A stretch of 64,000 bases of DNA. It comes from Neobacillus rhizosphaerae (GTDB taxonomy: Bacteria; Bacillota; Bacilli; Bacillales; Cytobacillaceae). The position numbers and the translations under genes are program-made. Where the stretch lies: contig NZ_CALBWS010000007.1 in the NCBI RefSeq assembly GCF_937468385.1, forward strand, positions 85,091 through 149,090. The letters are read 5' to 3'. The notes under the pieces were generated by a model. It was not told where the DNA came from. It saw nothing but the letters and a program-made list of their open reading frames with translations, and searched no databases. Each line of letters begins with the position of its first letter. Position 1 is the first letter of the stretch. Positions 55,452 to 63,525 of this stretch are shown here, one piece after another.

Positions 55452-55559
55452 TTTGTTCACTACCTATTCTGATTGATATTTATTATGTAAAGGATTTTTT
55501 AGACCATTTTGCAAGTAACAATTAAAACTAGTAAAATAAACGCTCTTATCGAACGCAAT

Positions 55560-56009
55560 CTATGTCAAACTTTTTCTTTTTACCCGTTTAATAAAGAAAT
55601 CGACAAATTGATTACAGCGCTCCATGTCACTTTCTTGTGGAAAAAGTTCTATTTTTAACGTTACCGCAAGATTTGTTTGGACATATAACATATCTCTAAA
55701 TTCATCAACTGCTCCACAAAAATGAGGGTAAAAACGATCTCCTGACCCAACCACTCCTGTTATCATATGTTTTACATTTTGCTTTTCAAACGCTTCATAT
55801 AAGAAAAACATATCTGGCGGAATTTCTCCGTCTCCCCAAGTATAGGTGCCGATGACGATTGCATCGTATTCTGATAGTTGGGAAAGTGCAAATTCATCCA
55901 CTTCATATAAAACGATGTTTGAAAAATGAGGTAGAAACCGTTCGTAAAGACATTTGATAAGTTCTTCGGTATTCCCAGTTCTAGACGCATAGACCATGGC
56001 TATTTTCAT
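55560..56009 (-). CDS. Flavodoxin, probable NrdI-like partner of NrdF
   Basis: FMN electron carrier of 149 residues. The FMN phosphate loop is SRTGNTEEL (about 9-17); aromatic loops are TYTWGDGEIPPD and GSGDRFYPHFCGAVDEF, as in Bacillus YkuN-type flavodoxins. The start ATG shares its A with the nrdF stop (TAATG). In class Ib systems NrdI, a flavodoxin-like protein, supplies oxidant to assemble the Mn2-tyrosyl cofactor; no classical NrdI is here, so this protein may fill that place or donate electrons. Role inferred from coupling. Confidence 0.88.
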   Translation of the reverse strand: MKIAMVYASRTGNTEELIKCLYERFLPHFSNIVLYEVDEFALSQLSEYDAIVIGTYTWGDGEIPPDMFFLYEAFEKQNVKHMITGVVGSGDRFYPHFCGAVDEFRDMLYVQTNLAVTLKIELFPQESDMERCNQFVDFFIKRVKRKSLT

Positions 56010-57049
56010 TACAATTCATCAAATCCGTTGGATTGCGTCACCTTTGAATAGTTACGCGACTTTTGCTCAAAAAAGTCTGATTTTGTTTCATTTAACATTT
56101 CGTCACTAAAAACATGAATCCATGGCATTGGATTCTCTCGATCTGAATAAAGATTTTTCAGTCCAAGCTGGCGAAACCGTTTATTGGCAAGGTATTCAAC
56201 ATATCCTTCAAATTCAAGTAAATCAATTCCTTCTATATCTTTTAAGATATAATATGACCATTCTTTTTCCAATTCTACCGCCTTGCTTATGGTTTCATAT
56301 ATATAATCAATATTCTCTTTTGAATTCATTTCAGGATTTTCCGTCAACATAAGGCGAATAAATTGGGAAATCAAGTACGCATGCTGCATTTCATCACGTT
56401 GGATATAACTAATCATTGTGCTTGTTTTCAACATTTTTTGTCTACGAGCTAGATTGTAAAAGAAAGCAAAGCCCGAATAAAAATAAATACCTTCTAAATT
56501 GATGGAATTAACCGCGAGTTTAAATAAATTTTGCGGTGTTGGATTCATATGAAACGCTTCATACGCTTCTAAAATGAGAGCGTTCCGTTTTTGTACAATT
56601 GGATCATCTTTTGCTTGATTAAAGCGGGCATTTTGTTCTTGTAAGGGAACAAGCGAGCTTAAAATATAGGAATATGATTCGTTATGAACCGCTTCCTGCT
56701 GAGAAATAACTGCAAATATTGCTTTAAAACTTGAGTCCGTCACATAATCCATTACTTGACTCATTATGGGTGTTTGCAAACTATCTAATGAAGCTAGCTG
56801 GGTATTAACCCGCAAAAAAACATCTTGTTCTACGGAACTAAGAAAATCCCATTGCTTAATATCATCTTGCATATTAATCTCTTGTGCTTTCCAAAAGTTC
56901 GACAACAATGTTTGATATAAATCATACATTTGCGGATAGGCAATATCATTCCAATTTAAGATTCCAGAAGATTTTCCGTTAATAATCCCTGTTGATTTAT
57001 TTGGAAACTCTGGATTCAGCAGCTTCATTTTAGTTAAAGTTTGATTCAT
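56009..57049 (-). CDS. nrdF: Class I ribonucleotide reductase beta subunit
   Basis: Radical-generating small subunit, 346 residues. Metal ligands: Asp in NMQDDIKQWDFLS, Glu/His in QQEAVHNESYSY, Glu in LEGIYFYSGF, and Glu/His in RDEMQHAYL. The radical Tyr is present four residues after the first His (HNESY), so it is not a Tyr-less subclass. The length and sequence fit NrdF (class Ib-like). ATG 57049 with AGGAGGGG upstream; the frame to 57085 is an extension without a site. Coupled to the flavodoxin gene. Confidence 0.94.
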   Translation of the reverse strand: MNQTLTKMKLLNPEFPNKSTGIINGKSSGILNWNDIAYPQMYDLYQTLLSNFWKAQEINMQDDIKQWDFLSSVEQDVFLRVNTQLASLDSLQTPIMSQVMDYVTDSSFKAIFAVISQQEAVHNESYSYILSSLVPLQEQNARFNQAKDDPIVQKRNALILEAYEAFHMNPTPQNLFKLAVNSINLEGIYFYSGFAFFYNLARRQKMLKTSTMISYIQRDEMQHAYLISQFIRLMLTENPEMNSKENIDYIYETISKAVELEKEWSYYILKDIEGIDLLEFEGYVEYLANKRFRQLGLKNLYSDRENPMPWIHVFSDEMLNETKSDFFEQKSRNYSKVTQSNGFDEL

Positions 57050-57213
57050 AAGAAATCCCCTCCTACATGTTTTTTCGTTTGTCACCGTTACACTATTTTG
57101 ACTTTAGTGTTTGTTCATGAAGTGAATCATCTCATGCCTTATATACACCAAAGGACTATTTTTATTGAAACAATTGTAAACATAGCCTCCTGAATAAATG
57201 ATCCAAAAAAAGA

Positions 57214-59502
57214 TCAGCTATGACAGGCTTCACATTCCTCAATCTCAGCCTGAGAAGTACTTCGTACATAATAGGTCGTTTTCAAGCCATTTTTCCATGC
57301 TTCCATATGAAGATGTAATAAGTCTTTTGCTTTAATATCGTGCTTCACATATAAGTTGAAGCTGATAGCTTGATCGACATGTCGTTGTCTTGCTGCATTT
57401 TGTTTTATACTCCATATTTGATCCAATTCATGTCTAGATCGACGATAATAATTGTACGTAATATGATTCAAATCAGGAGCCGTTACTTTAAATTTGAAGT
57501 TTTTCTTTTCTTCTGCGTATTCAACAGAATAGATTGGATCAATGCCATCAGTTGAACCGCCGATTTTTGCTGTTGAAGAGTTAGGGGCTACTGCCAGCAA
57601 CCACCCATTGCGAAGCCCTTTTTGTGCTATCTCTTTTCTTAAATGTTTCCAACGATCAGAGGAATAGCCTTTCCTTTCAAAATATTGACCAGTTTCCCAT
57701 TCAGAACCTAAAAATTGGCTGTAAGCTCCTTTTTCTGCAGCTAATTCCATAGAAGATTGAATCGCATAGTAGGCAATGTCTTCATATAATTCGTCGGCAT
57801 ATTGAACGGCCTCTTCTGATTCCCAATGAATTCCTTCTAGCGCTAAAAGATGATGCCATCCAAATGTACCTAATCCTACCGCTCGATACTTTTTATTCGT
57901 TTTCTCCGCTTGTCCAACACGTATCGTATTTAAATCGATCACATTATCCAACATTCTCACTTGAATTCGTATTAAGCGTTCAAGTACATTGGCTGGAACT
58001 GCTTTTGCCAAATTAATAGAGGATAAATTACAGACCACAAAGTCACCTGGCTTTCGAACAATAATTAAGTTGCCATCTTCATCTTCACTTTCATTCACGA
58101 TTGTTGTAGGGGACATATTTTGAGCAATTTCGGTACATAAATTACTGCAAAAAATCGATGTACGACCTTCTCCCCTTACATGTTTGTTTGGATTTAGCCG
58201 ATTCACCTCATCCCGATAAAACATATAAGGAGTACCCGTTTCTAATTGGGCAATCATCAACCGTGACATTATGTCCATGGCACGATACGTTTTGCGTGGA
58301 AGCAGTGGATGATTGACAGCTTCTTGGTAGTTTTCTGTGAAATATTTTTTATCTTCTTCATCATAAAAGTCTTCAAGTCCGAGTGGATTCCCCTCCTCGT
58401 CTTTCCAACCCATTATTTGTTTCACTTCATGCGGACAAAATGTGTGCCACATGCCACTGCTTCTCCCAGATTCATCCACTTCCTGAAGTTTTTCCATAAA
58501 TAAATCTGGTATGGTGACACCGGTAAAAATATCATGTGCTTTCCGCCGCTCATCGCCATTATTTGTTTTTAGATCGAGAAAGCCGTTCATGATGTCTTTA
58601 TGAAAAATATCAAGATATACTGCGATCGCACCTTGTCGCTGTCCAAGTTGATCCACACTAACAGCTGTATCATTAATTAATCGTATCCACGGCACTACGC
58701 CAGAAGAATTCCCTTTAAATTTCTTAATATCTGAACCGAGTGCACGCACTTTTCCATAATAAATCCCAATTCCACCGCCATCTTTACTTAATCTAGCAAT
58801 ATCCCAATTATTTAAGTAAATTCCATCAAGTGAATCCTCTACTGTATCAATAAAACAAGATGAGAGTTGACCAAAGCTTTTCCCTGCATTCGTCAATGTC
58901 GGTGTTGCCACTGTCATGTACAAATGACTCAATGCCCAATAGGATTCTTTTACGAGTTCTAATCGTTTTGTACTCGTTTCATCTTTCATTAAATGCATGG
59001 CAATAATCATAAATCTTTCTTGTGGCAGCTCGTATACATTCCGTTCATGATCTCTCGCAAGATATCGATCTGCAAACAAGAATAATCCAATATAGGTAAA
59101 TAAATGATCCCGATCAGAAATTATTTCAGCAGCTAATTCTTCTATTTCTTGTTTCGAATAAGAGTTTACTAAATCCGTTGAATAGATTCCGTTTTTAGTT
59201 AATGTTTTAATCAATGCGTAGAAATCTCCGTATTTTTGAGACCGATCGTACCCCCTATTTTTAGCGGCAAAATCATATAACTCATTCAAATAAAGCTGAG
59301 CAGCAACAAATGTCCAGTTGGGCTGATCCATTGCAATCTTATTTAATGAATATATCAGCGCCTGCCCATTTGCTTCCAATTCTGTTCCATTTATATGTGC
59401 TACGCGATCGTTGATTTCCCTAGCATCTAAGTCATATTTCTCTGCTACCTCTTGAATGACCTGTAATACATATGAATGATTTGTTTGTGCTGGTGAATTC
59501 AT
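57214..59502 (-). CDS. nrdE: Class I ribonucleotide reductase alpha subunit
   Basis: Catalytic subunit for ribonucleoside diphosphate reduction, 762 residues. Active-site Cys in QLSSCFIDTVEDSLDG, the Cys-x-Glu pair in SNLCTEIAQN, the second redox Cys in FVVCNLSSINLAK, and the C-terminal shuttle pair CEAC. The loop motif GGIGIYYGKVRALGS is typical. The N-terminus is longer than in most NrdE but no intact ATP-cone is evident. ATG 59502 with GGGAGG upstream. First gene after the cobalamin riboswitch, so it should be expressed when cobalamin is scarce. Confidence 0.95.
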   Translation of the reverse strand: MNSPAQTNHSYVLQVIQEVAEKYDLDAREINDRVAHINGTELEANGQALIYSLNKIAMDQPNWTFVAAQLYLNELYDFAAKNRGYDRSQKYGDFYALIKTLTKNGIYSTDLVNSYSKQEIEELAAEIISDRDHLFTYIGLFLFADRYLARDHERNVYELPQERFMIIAMHLMKDETSTKRLELVKESYWALSHLYMTVATPTLTNAGKSFGQLSSCFIDTVEDSLDGIYLNNWDIARLSKDGGGIGIYYGKVRALGSDIKKFKGNSSGVVPWIRLINDTAVSVDQLGQRQGAIAVYLDIFHKDIMNGFLDLKTNNGDERRKAHDIFTGVTIPDLFMEKLQEVDESGRSSGMWHTFCPHEVKQIMGWKDEEGNPLGLEDFYDEEDKKYFTENYQEAVNHPLLPRKTYRAMDIMSRLMIAQLETGTPYMFYRDEVNRLNPNKHVRGEGRTSIFCSNLCTEIAQNMSPTTIVNESEDEDGNLIIVRKPGDFVVCNLSSINLAKAVPANVLERLIRIQVRMLDNVIDLNTIRVGQAEKTNKKYRAVGLGTFGWHHLLALEGIHWESEEAVQYADELYEDIAYYAIQSSMELAAEKGAYSQFLGSEWETGQYFERKGYSSDRWKHLRKEIAQKGLRNGWLLAVAPNSSTAKIGGSTDGIDPIYSVEYAEEKKNFKFKVTAPDLNHITYNYYRRSRHELDQIWSIKQNAARQRHVDQAISFNLYVKHDIKAKDLLHLHMEAWKNGLKTTYYVRSTSQAEIEECEACHS

Positions 59503-59540
59503 GTTTGTTTCCTCCCGTTCGTAAAAAAGCTTTCTTAGAC

Positions 59541-59570
59541 AAAAAAATCCGCTCAAATCATTGAGCGGAT
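59541..59570 (-). terminator. Riboswitch-controlled terminator before nrdE
   Basis: Minus strand ATCCGCTCAA, 3-nt loop, TTGAGCGGATTTTTTT. It sits between the aptamer and the nrdE ribosome binding site. GATGAAACG at 59639-59631 can pair with CGTTTCATC (59577-59569), which overlaps the terminator stem, giving the alternative antiterminator. Confidence 0.9.
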
Positions 59571-59632
59571 GAAACGAAGGTCAAAAAGAATAATCGAAAA
59601 TAACAAATATTAAAATTCCTCTTGAAGCCGCC

Positions 59633-59666
59633 GTTTCATCTTCTCAATCCCCGAAGAAGTTGAAAC
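59633..59666 (-). promoter_or_regulatory. Anti-antiterminator hairpin of the riboswitch
   Basis: Minus strand GTTTCAACTTCTTC (59666-59653) pairs with GAGAAGATGAAAC (59645-59633). It immediately follows the aptamer and would trap the sequence that otherwise forms the antiterminator, so ligand binding leads to termination. Confidence 0.75.
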
Positions 59667-59673
59667 ATATAAA

Positions 59674-59845
59674 AATAAGACAGGTCTCCTGACTCATGCT
59701 TCATCCTACTTTAAATCCTTCCCGTATAAGCACCTAACACTAAGCCGTCTTATACAGTGGTTTATTTATTTCGTCAGCATTTACAGTTGCGGGGGCAGCT
59801 TCGGCTTCAACCGAATTCCCTATTAAGCGAAAATCGCATCTTATT
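59674..59845 (-). ncRNA. Cobalamin (B12) riboswitch
   Basis: Aptamer of about 170 nt. The B12 box reads AGTCAGGAGACCTGTC (59694-59679); the other conserved blocks are GCTGCCCCCGCAACTGTAA (around 59800-59782), CCACTGTATAAGACGG, and GGGAAGGA; GGGAATTCGG precedes. AATAAGA/TCTTATT at the two ends form P1 (59845-59839 with 59680-59674). It stands directly upstream of nrdE in the same direction, with a terminator-based platform, so cobalamin should turn the operon off. Confidence 0.95.
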
Positions 59846-59856
59846 ACATGGCTGAT

Positions 59857-59868
59857 ACTATATATAGT
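59857..59868. promoter_or_regulatory. NrdR-box-like palindrome at the nrd promoter
   Basis: ACTATATATAGT, a perfect palindrome with flanks that match most of the NrdR consensus (acaCwAtATaTwGtgt). It lies just upstream of the aptamer and therefore in or near the -10 region of the nrd promoter. NrdR boxes usually come in pairs; a weaker candidate CATATTATAGT is at 59909-59919. Confidence 0.55.
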
Positions 59869-59890
59869 TGTGAAATTCGTAATAAAATTC

Positions 59891-59914
59891 AATATGTAGT
59901 AATTACTACATATT
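59891..59914. promoter_or_regulatory. 24-bp perfect palindrome upstream of the nrd operon
   Basis: A perfect inverted repeat with half-site AATATGTAGTAA. Its centre is 40 bp from the NrdR-like palindrome. It may be an operator for an unknown regulator or part of the NrdR region. Confidence 0.5.
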
Positions 59915-60242
59915 ATAGTAAATGATTTATTTTTATTTTACAAGGTTTAATTAATCCTCCATACCCTATTCTTTTTTTCAGCTTCTCATACTATTTATCT
60001 TTCCAACTATAAATCGACCCCTACTTTACAGAAACACGATTACAGATTTCAATGAATTTAAAGAAGATGACCACCGCTCAATACTGGGACCATCTTCTTA
60101 ATTTGGCCTAGAAAATCAATGTTTTCAATACCATGACCTTGTAATAAACACAGGGGACTATATTATTAAAACTTTTTCTTATCTGCACTTTAATTTATCC
60201 ACCTCCTGCGTCTCTTTTTGGGTCGAGAATGTGAGAAATAGG
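59915..60242. other. Intergenic region before the TetR cassette
   Basis: About 330 bp. An inverted repeat AAGAAGATG / CATCTTCTT spans 60061-60099, without T-run. Nothing coding was found. The GC-rich cassette begins just after this. Confidence 0.4.
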
Positions 60243-60271
60243 TTGACTGTAAAAATAAAATGCTGTATTTT
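60243..60271 (+). promoter_or_regulatory. Promoter of the tetR gene
   Basis: -35 TTGACT (60243-60248), 17-nt spacer, -10 TATTTT (60266-60271). The operator at 60278-60296 lies just downstream, over the expected start site. Confidence 0.6.
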
Positions 60272-60277
60272 TAATTT

Positions 60278-60296
60278 TGACTGACTTGATCAATAT
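60278..60296. promoter_or_regulatory. TetR operator, regulator side
   Basis: TGACTGACTTGATCAATAT agrees at 15 of 19 positions with the operator before the monooxygenase gene (62464-62482, minus strand). Position over the transcription start fits autorepression. Confidence 0.65.
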
Positions 60297-60338
60297 AAGG
60301 AATGTTAATGATATGAACTCGAAGGGGGCGGGTGCAGC

Positions 60339-60932
60339 GTGGCACCATTAAATGAAGAGCAGCTGATCCAGATCCGTGATGAGCGCAGGGAACAGATTTT
60401 GGCCGCTGCCTTAAGCGTATTTTCCAGACGCGGCGTTGCCGGAACCAAAATGAGTATGATTGTGAAGGAAGCAGGCATTAGCCATGGCCTAGTGTACCAT
60501 TATTTCAAATCCAAGGAAGAGCTTTTCGTTACGCTTGTCAAAGGTGCTATAGAGGGTGCGCAGGAAGCCATGTCGTTCGTTACATCCCTTCCGGGAACCG
60601 CTTATGATAAAATCAGAAAATTGGTTGAAGAAATGATGGATGAGGAAGGAGCCCCGTTTTTTCAGCTGATCTATCAGGCAAGAACGTCCGATGGCGTGCC
60701 TGAAGAAGCGAGAATATTGATCAACCAATACACGTTGGACGATTATGTTAGCATCCTTCGGCCTTTGTTCGAAGAGGGACAAAGGGATGGGACGATTGCA
60801 CCGGGGGATCCGGGAGAATTGATTGCCGGCTTCCTGACGGTACTAACCGGAGTGATGATGGTGGGATCGGTGGATGAGCGGCAGTTTCGCATCCCGGATA
60901 TCGAAATGCTGATGAGGATGATCAGCAAATAA
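60339..60932 (+). CDS. TetR-family transcriptional regulator
   Basis: Repressor of 197 residues: N-terminal helix-turn-helix IRDERREQILAAALSVFSRRGVAGTKMSMIVKEAGISHGLVYHYFKSKEELFVTLV is the TetR signature; the rest is a helical ligand domain. GTG start at 60339 after a purine/GC-rich GGGGGCGGGTG stretch. GC content and codon use (GCC, GGC, CTG rich) differ from the neighbouring nrd genes. It converges on the monooxygenase gene and both share an operator sequence, so it probably controls itself and the enzyme. Ligand unknown. Confidence 0.92.
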   Translation: MAPLNEEQLIQIRDERREQILAAALSVFSRRGVAGTKMSMIVKEAGISHGLVYHYFKSKEELFVTLVKGAIEGAQEAMSFVTSLPGTAYDKIRKLVEEMMDEEGAPFFQLIYQARTSDGVPEEARILINQYTLDDYVSILRPLFEEGQRDGTIAPGDPGELIAGFLTVLTGVMMVGSVDERQFRIPDIEMLMRMISK

Positions 60933-60974
60933 AGCACCTATCACCTCATTGCAGGCGGCAGGTGCTTTATTTTT
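60928..60974. terminator. Bidirectional terminator
   Basis: AATAAAGCACCT, 20-nt loop, AGGTGCTTTATTTTT between the convergent tetR and monooxygenase genes. Confidence 0.85.
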
Positions 60975-60994
60975 ACGGAAATGTACGGCTTCTC

Positions 60995-62443
60995 TTATCG
61001 TGGAATGATCTTTTCCAGTATTTCTTCAAGCGGCCGATGATGCTGCTCCAGCAGCTCGGCGAGGATTTCCTTTCCTTCGTCCGATGCTTCCAGCACCGCT
61101 CTGATCATTTGCGGATTGAACAGCTCACCAAGCGGAACAGACAATGTGTTTACTCCCCAATACATGCCGTAAAGCTGGAAGTTGCGATTCACCGTGCCCT
61201 CTTTAAGCAGCATATCCATCACCTTCCGGCAAAAATCTACCCCTTCAAGCGGTTCTGACCCGGCTTCATATTCAACGCCCTCCCACTGTAAATCCGCCGC
61301 ACAGTTCAGCCACCAGGCAGGCGTAATGGCTTCATGCTGCATTCGTTTAAGTACCCGCTTTTCAAACTGCGGCTTCGGATCGCTAAGCTGCTCCCGCAAA
61401 GAGGATTGCAGTATTTCCGCTTCGATTGCCGCAACCGTCATCCCTTGACCGAAAATCGGATCATAGATGCAGTAAGCATCACCAAGGACGAGCAGGCCAG
61501 CAGGCCAATGGTGAACCTGTTCATAATGGCGGCGGTATAATTCCGCTACACGAAAGCCCCGCGGGTTGCCGACATGTTCCAAATCCTTGACGATTTCCGC
61601 GATCAGGGAAGACGGCAGCCCGGCCACCGTTTGTTCGAACGCCTCCGCATCTGTAGGAGGAAATTGCCCTCCGGGACGGTACAGCAGCAGTTCGGCGACT
61701 TGATTCTCAATGAAGGAGAAGACACCTGTATAGGTGTTGTTCTCCGGCTGGCCCATAATGTTGACGACATCCCACTCTTCGGCCAGATGTCGCATTGCAG
61801 GCGGCAATGTATAGCGGCGAGTGCTGTACCCAATGGCCGTCTTCATCAGATCGGCCTTCGGCACTTCGTACCCCAGGCTCTCCAGCCACTCTGGCAGCCG
61901 GGAGGTTCGGCCGCTGGCATCGACGGTCAGGTCGGCCATCCGGACACTTTCTTCTCCAGCAACTTTCCGCTCCCGGACCCGTACTCCGGTAATGGCTGAA
62001 CAGTCTGGAGCTGCAATGAGTTCAAGTACGTCATGCCCTTGAAGAAACCTCACATTCGGACTCGCGCTCACGCGTCCGCGGATGACCCATTCAAGCACGG
62101 CGCGGCTGAATTTATAATCATTGCGCATATAAGGTCCGCTGACGATCCCATACGAATTCACAATATGCGCTGTCTTATTGAGCGAGGAAGGCGAGCCAAG
62201 CGCGGCCAACTCCTCTTCGTAACCCGGAAACAGATTTTCCGTAATCATTTTGCCGCGATTTGTGAATCGATGCGGATGGAAACCGTGAGGTACGCCAGCC
62301 CGGTCAGCCGGATGTTCCGGATATTTATCTTTATCAATAACAAGCACTTCTCCATAAACATCCGCCAATACACGAGCAGTCATCAAACCTGCCATACTGC
62401 CTCCGATAACGATTGCTTTTCCCATTCGAAGATTGTTTTCCAT
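60995..62443 (-). CDS. FAD-dependent monooxygenase-like oxidoreductase
   Basis: Flavoenzyme of 482 residues in the PHBH-fold/geranylgeranyl-reductase-like group. The FAD motif near the N-terminus is AIVIGGSMAGLMTARVLAD (GxGxxG variant GGSMAG), the second flavin motif is LVLGDAYCIYDPIFGQGMTVAAIEA (GD region), and DASGRTSRLPEWL is also typical. No membrane segment. ATG 62443 with AGGAGAG upstream. GC-rich like its partner tetR, unlike the surroundings. Possible roles: oxidation or inactivation of a xenobiotic or antibiotic; the substrate cannot be read from sequence. Confidence 0.88.
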   Translation of the reverse strand: MENNLRMGKAIVIGGSMAGLMTARVLADVYGEVLVIDKDKYPEHPADRAGVPHGFHPHRFTNRGKMITENLFPGYEEELAALGSPSSLNKTAHIVNSYGIVSGPYMRNDYKFSRAVLEWVIRGRVSASPNVRFLQGHDVLELIAAPDCSAITGVRVRERKVAGEESVRMADLTVDASGRTSRLPEWLESLGYEVPKADLMKTAIGYSTRRYTLPPAMRHLAEEWDVVNIMGQPENNTYTGVFSFIENQVAELLLYRPGGQFPPTDAEAFEQTVAGLPSSLIAEIVKDLEHVGNPRGFRVAELYRRHYEQVHHWPAGLLVLGDAYCIYDPIFGQGMTVAAIEAEILQSSLREQLSDPKPQFEKRVLKRMQHEAITPAWWLNCAADLQWEGVEYEAGSEPLEGVDFCRKVMDMLLKEGTVNRNFQLYGMYWGVNTLSVPLGELFNPQMIRAVLEASDEGKEILAELLEQHHRPLEEILEKIIPR

Positions 62444-62463
62444 AAGCTAACTCTCCTATTTTA

Positions 62464-62482
62464 TGATTGATTAAATCAGTCA
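62464..62482. promoter_or_regulatory. TetR operator, enzyme side
   Basis: Minus strand TGACTGATTTAATCAATCA, an almost perfect 19-bp palindrome. It lies just downstream of the -10 box of the promoter at 62488-62516, 20-40 bp before the monooxygenase start codon. Confidence 0.7.
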
Positions 62483-62487
62483 ACACA

Positions 62488-62516
62488 AGAATAAAACATT
62501 TACCACTATATGTCAA
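62488..62516 (-). promoter_or_regulatory. Promoter of the monooxygenase gene
   Basis: Minus strand -35 TTGACA (62516-62511), 17-nt spacer, -10 TATTCT (62493-62488). Confidence 0.7.
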
Positions 62517-62787
62517 CCCATAAAAGATATTGTTTTAAATCGAATATACGCTTCTTTGACATATTTATAACCAAAATATGGGGAAGTTTATAGGCGATCC
62601 TGCATAAAATAACAGAACCACAGGTTGTCTTATGTCTGACAGACAAGAATTGTGATTTAGTCAGATGCGAGAAAGACCATTACTTGCAGCAAAATTTTCT
62701 TTGATCCTTTCGACGCCTTCCAAAAACTCAAATGACAATTTAAAGCATAAGATTGTCATGTTAATTTTAAAGGATAAGGATGTAAAT

Positions 62788-63215
62788 GTGACATTTTTAT
62801 GGTTTAAGTCACAGTAAAATATATATAATGTCTAATATAGTTACGGTAATCAAGCATAAAATTTCCTAAAAAAAATAAAGCATAAAATTTCTGTGACTTG
62901 AACCATATTTTTGCCAGCGATTTACTCATAACATTGCCAACCCTTGAGACACCTAGTTTCAAAGGGGATTTTTTATTAAATCTAAACTAGAATAAAAAGA
63001 AAATCCTTTATTTTTTAAAAAATAAAGGACTTTTCAGAACTATTGGCAAAGATTTAGTTCTGTTTTAAACTCTAGGCAAAAATATGAGTAACTGTGATCT
63101 AATATTGATTACGGCCATAAAAATGTACCACTTCTGTCATGTTTTTTACCGGCGATTGCCACAATATTTACCACTTGTTGCCACGCATTTACCAATGGGA
63201 TAACGTCAAGGAAGT
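62788..63215. repeat. Nested array of transposon-end-like inverted repeats
   Basis: CTGTGACTT(A/G)AACCATA occurs on the minus strand at 62814-62788 and on the plus strand at 62891-62915. CATATTTTTGCC (62904-62915) is inverted at 63075-63086, and TTGCCAA (62934-62940) at 63043-63049. A further series of TGCCAC/TTACCAC phrases follows at 63147-63195. AAGCATAAAATTTC is directly repeated at about 62852 and 62879. The style recalls the multiple terminal repeats of IS21-type elements, but no transposase is present. Confidence 0.5.
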
Positions 63216-63250
63216 GCGGATTTACAACGTTAAGGACTCTGGAAGATAAA

Positions 63251-63291
63251 AAGGGCTAATTTTCCAGTGTTTTACTGAGAAATTAGCCTTT
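63251..63291 (+). terminator. Terminator after a gene fragment
   Basis: AAGGGCTAATTT, 17-nt loop, AAATTAGCCTTT. The preceding 60 bp read NVKEVRIYNVKDSGR then stop, probably the 3' end of a lost gene. Confidence 0.6.
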
Positions 63292-63403
63292 CGCTATTCA
63301 ACAATAGCGCCCTTTAATGGAATAACTAAATATGGTCTCAATCCTAAAATCACTTATATTCTTATTGAACTAAAGCCCCCGTTAGTTCCATAAGAAAATG
63401 AAC

Positions 63404-63449
63404 AAAAAGGGGTAGAAGCAGATATTGTATCTGTTTTTCTACCCTTTTA
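63404..63449 (-). terminator. Terminator of the DUF3231 gene at the right edge
   Basis: Minus strand AAAAGGGTAGAA, CAGATA/TATCTG inner stem, TTCTACCCCTTTTTG, about 75 bp after the stop codon. Confidence 0.75.
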
Positions 63450-63525
63450 TTTTTCAAACTAATTAGAGTTTACTTGGCTATTAATAAAATTGTTTGATTC
63501 TAGTTTTTATAGCATTTGTTTTTAT

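Noticed and set aside
59887..59950. Second complete NrdR box
   Set aside because: Only a partial match (CATATTATAGT) at an unusual distance; kept as a possibility in the NrdR entry, not as a separate feature.
61574..61999. Several long + frames opposite the monooxygenase gene
   Set aside because: Expected in GC-rich coding DNA; the minus frame has FAD motifs and an SD.
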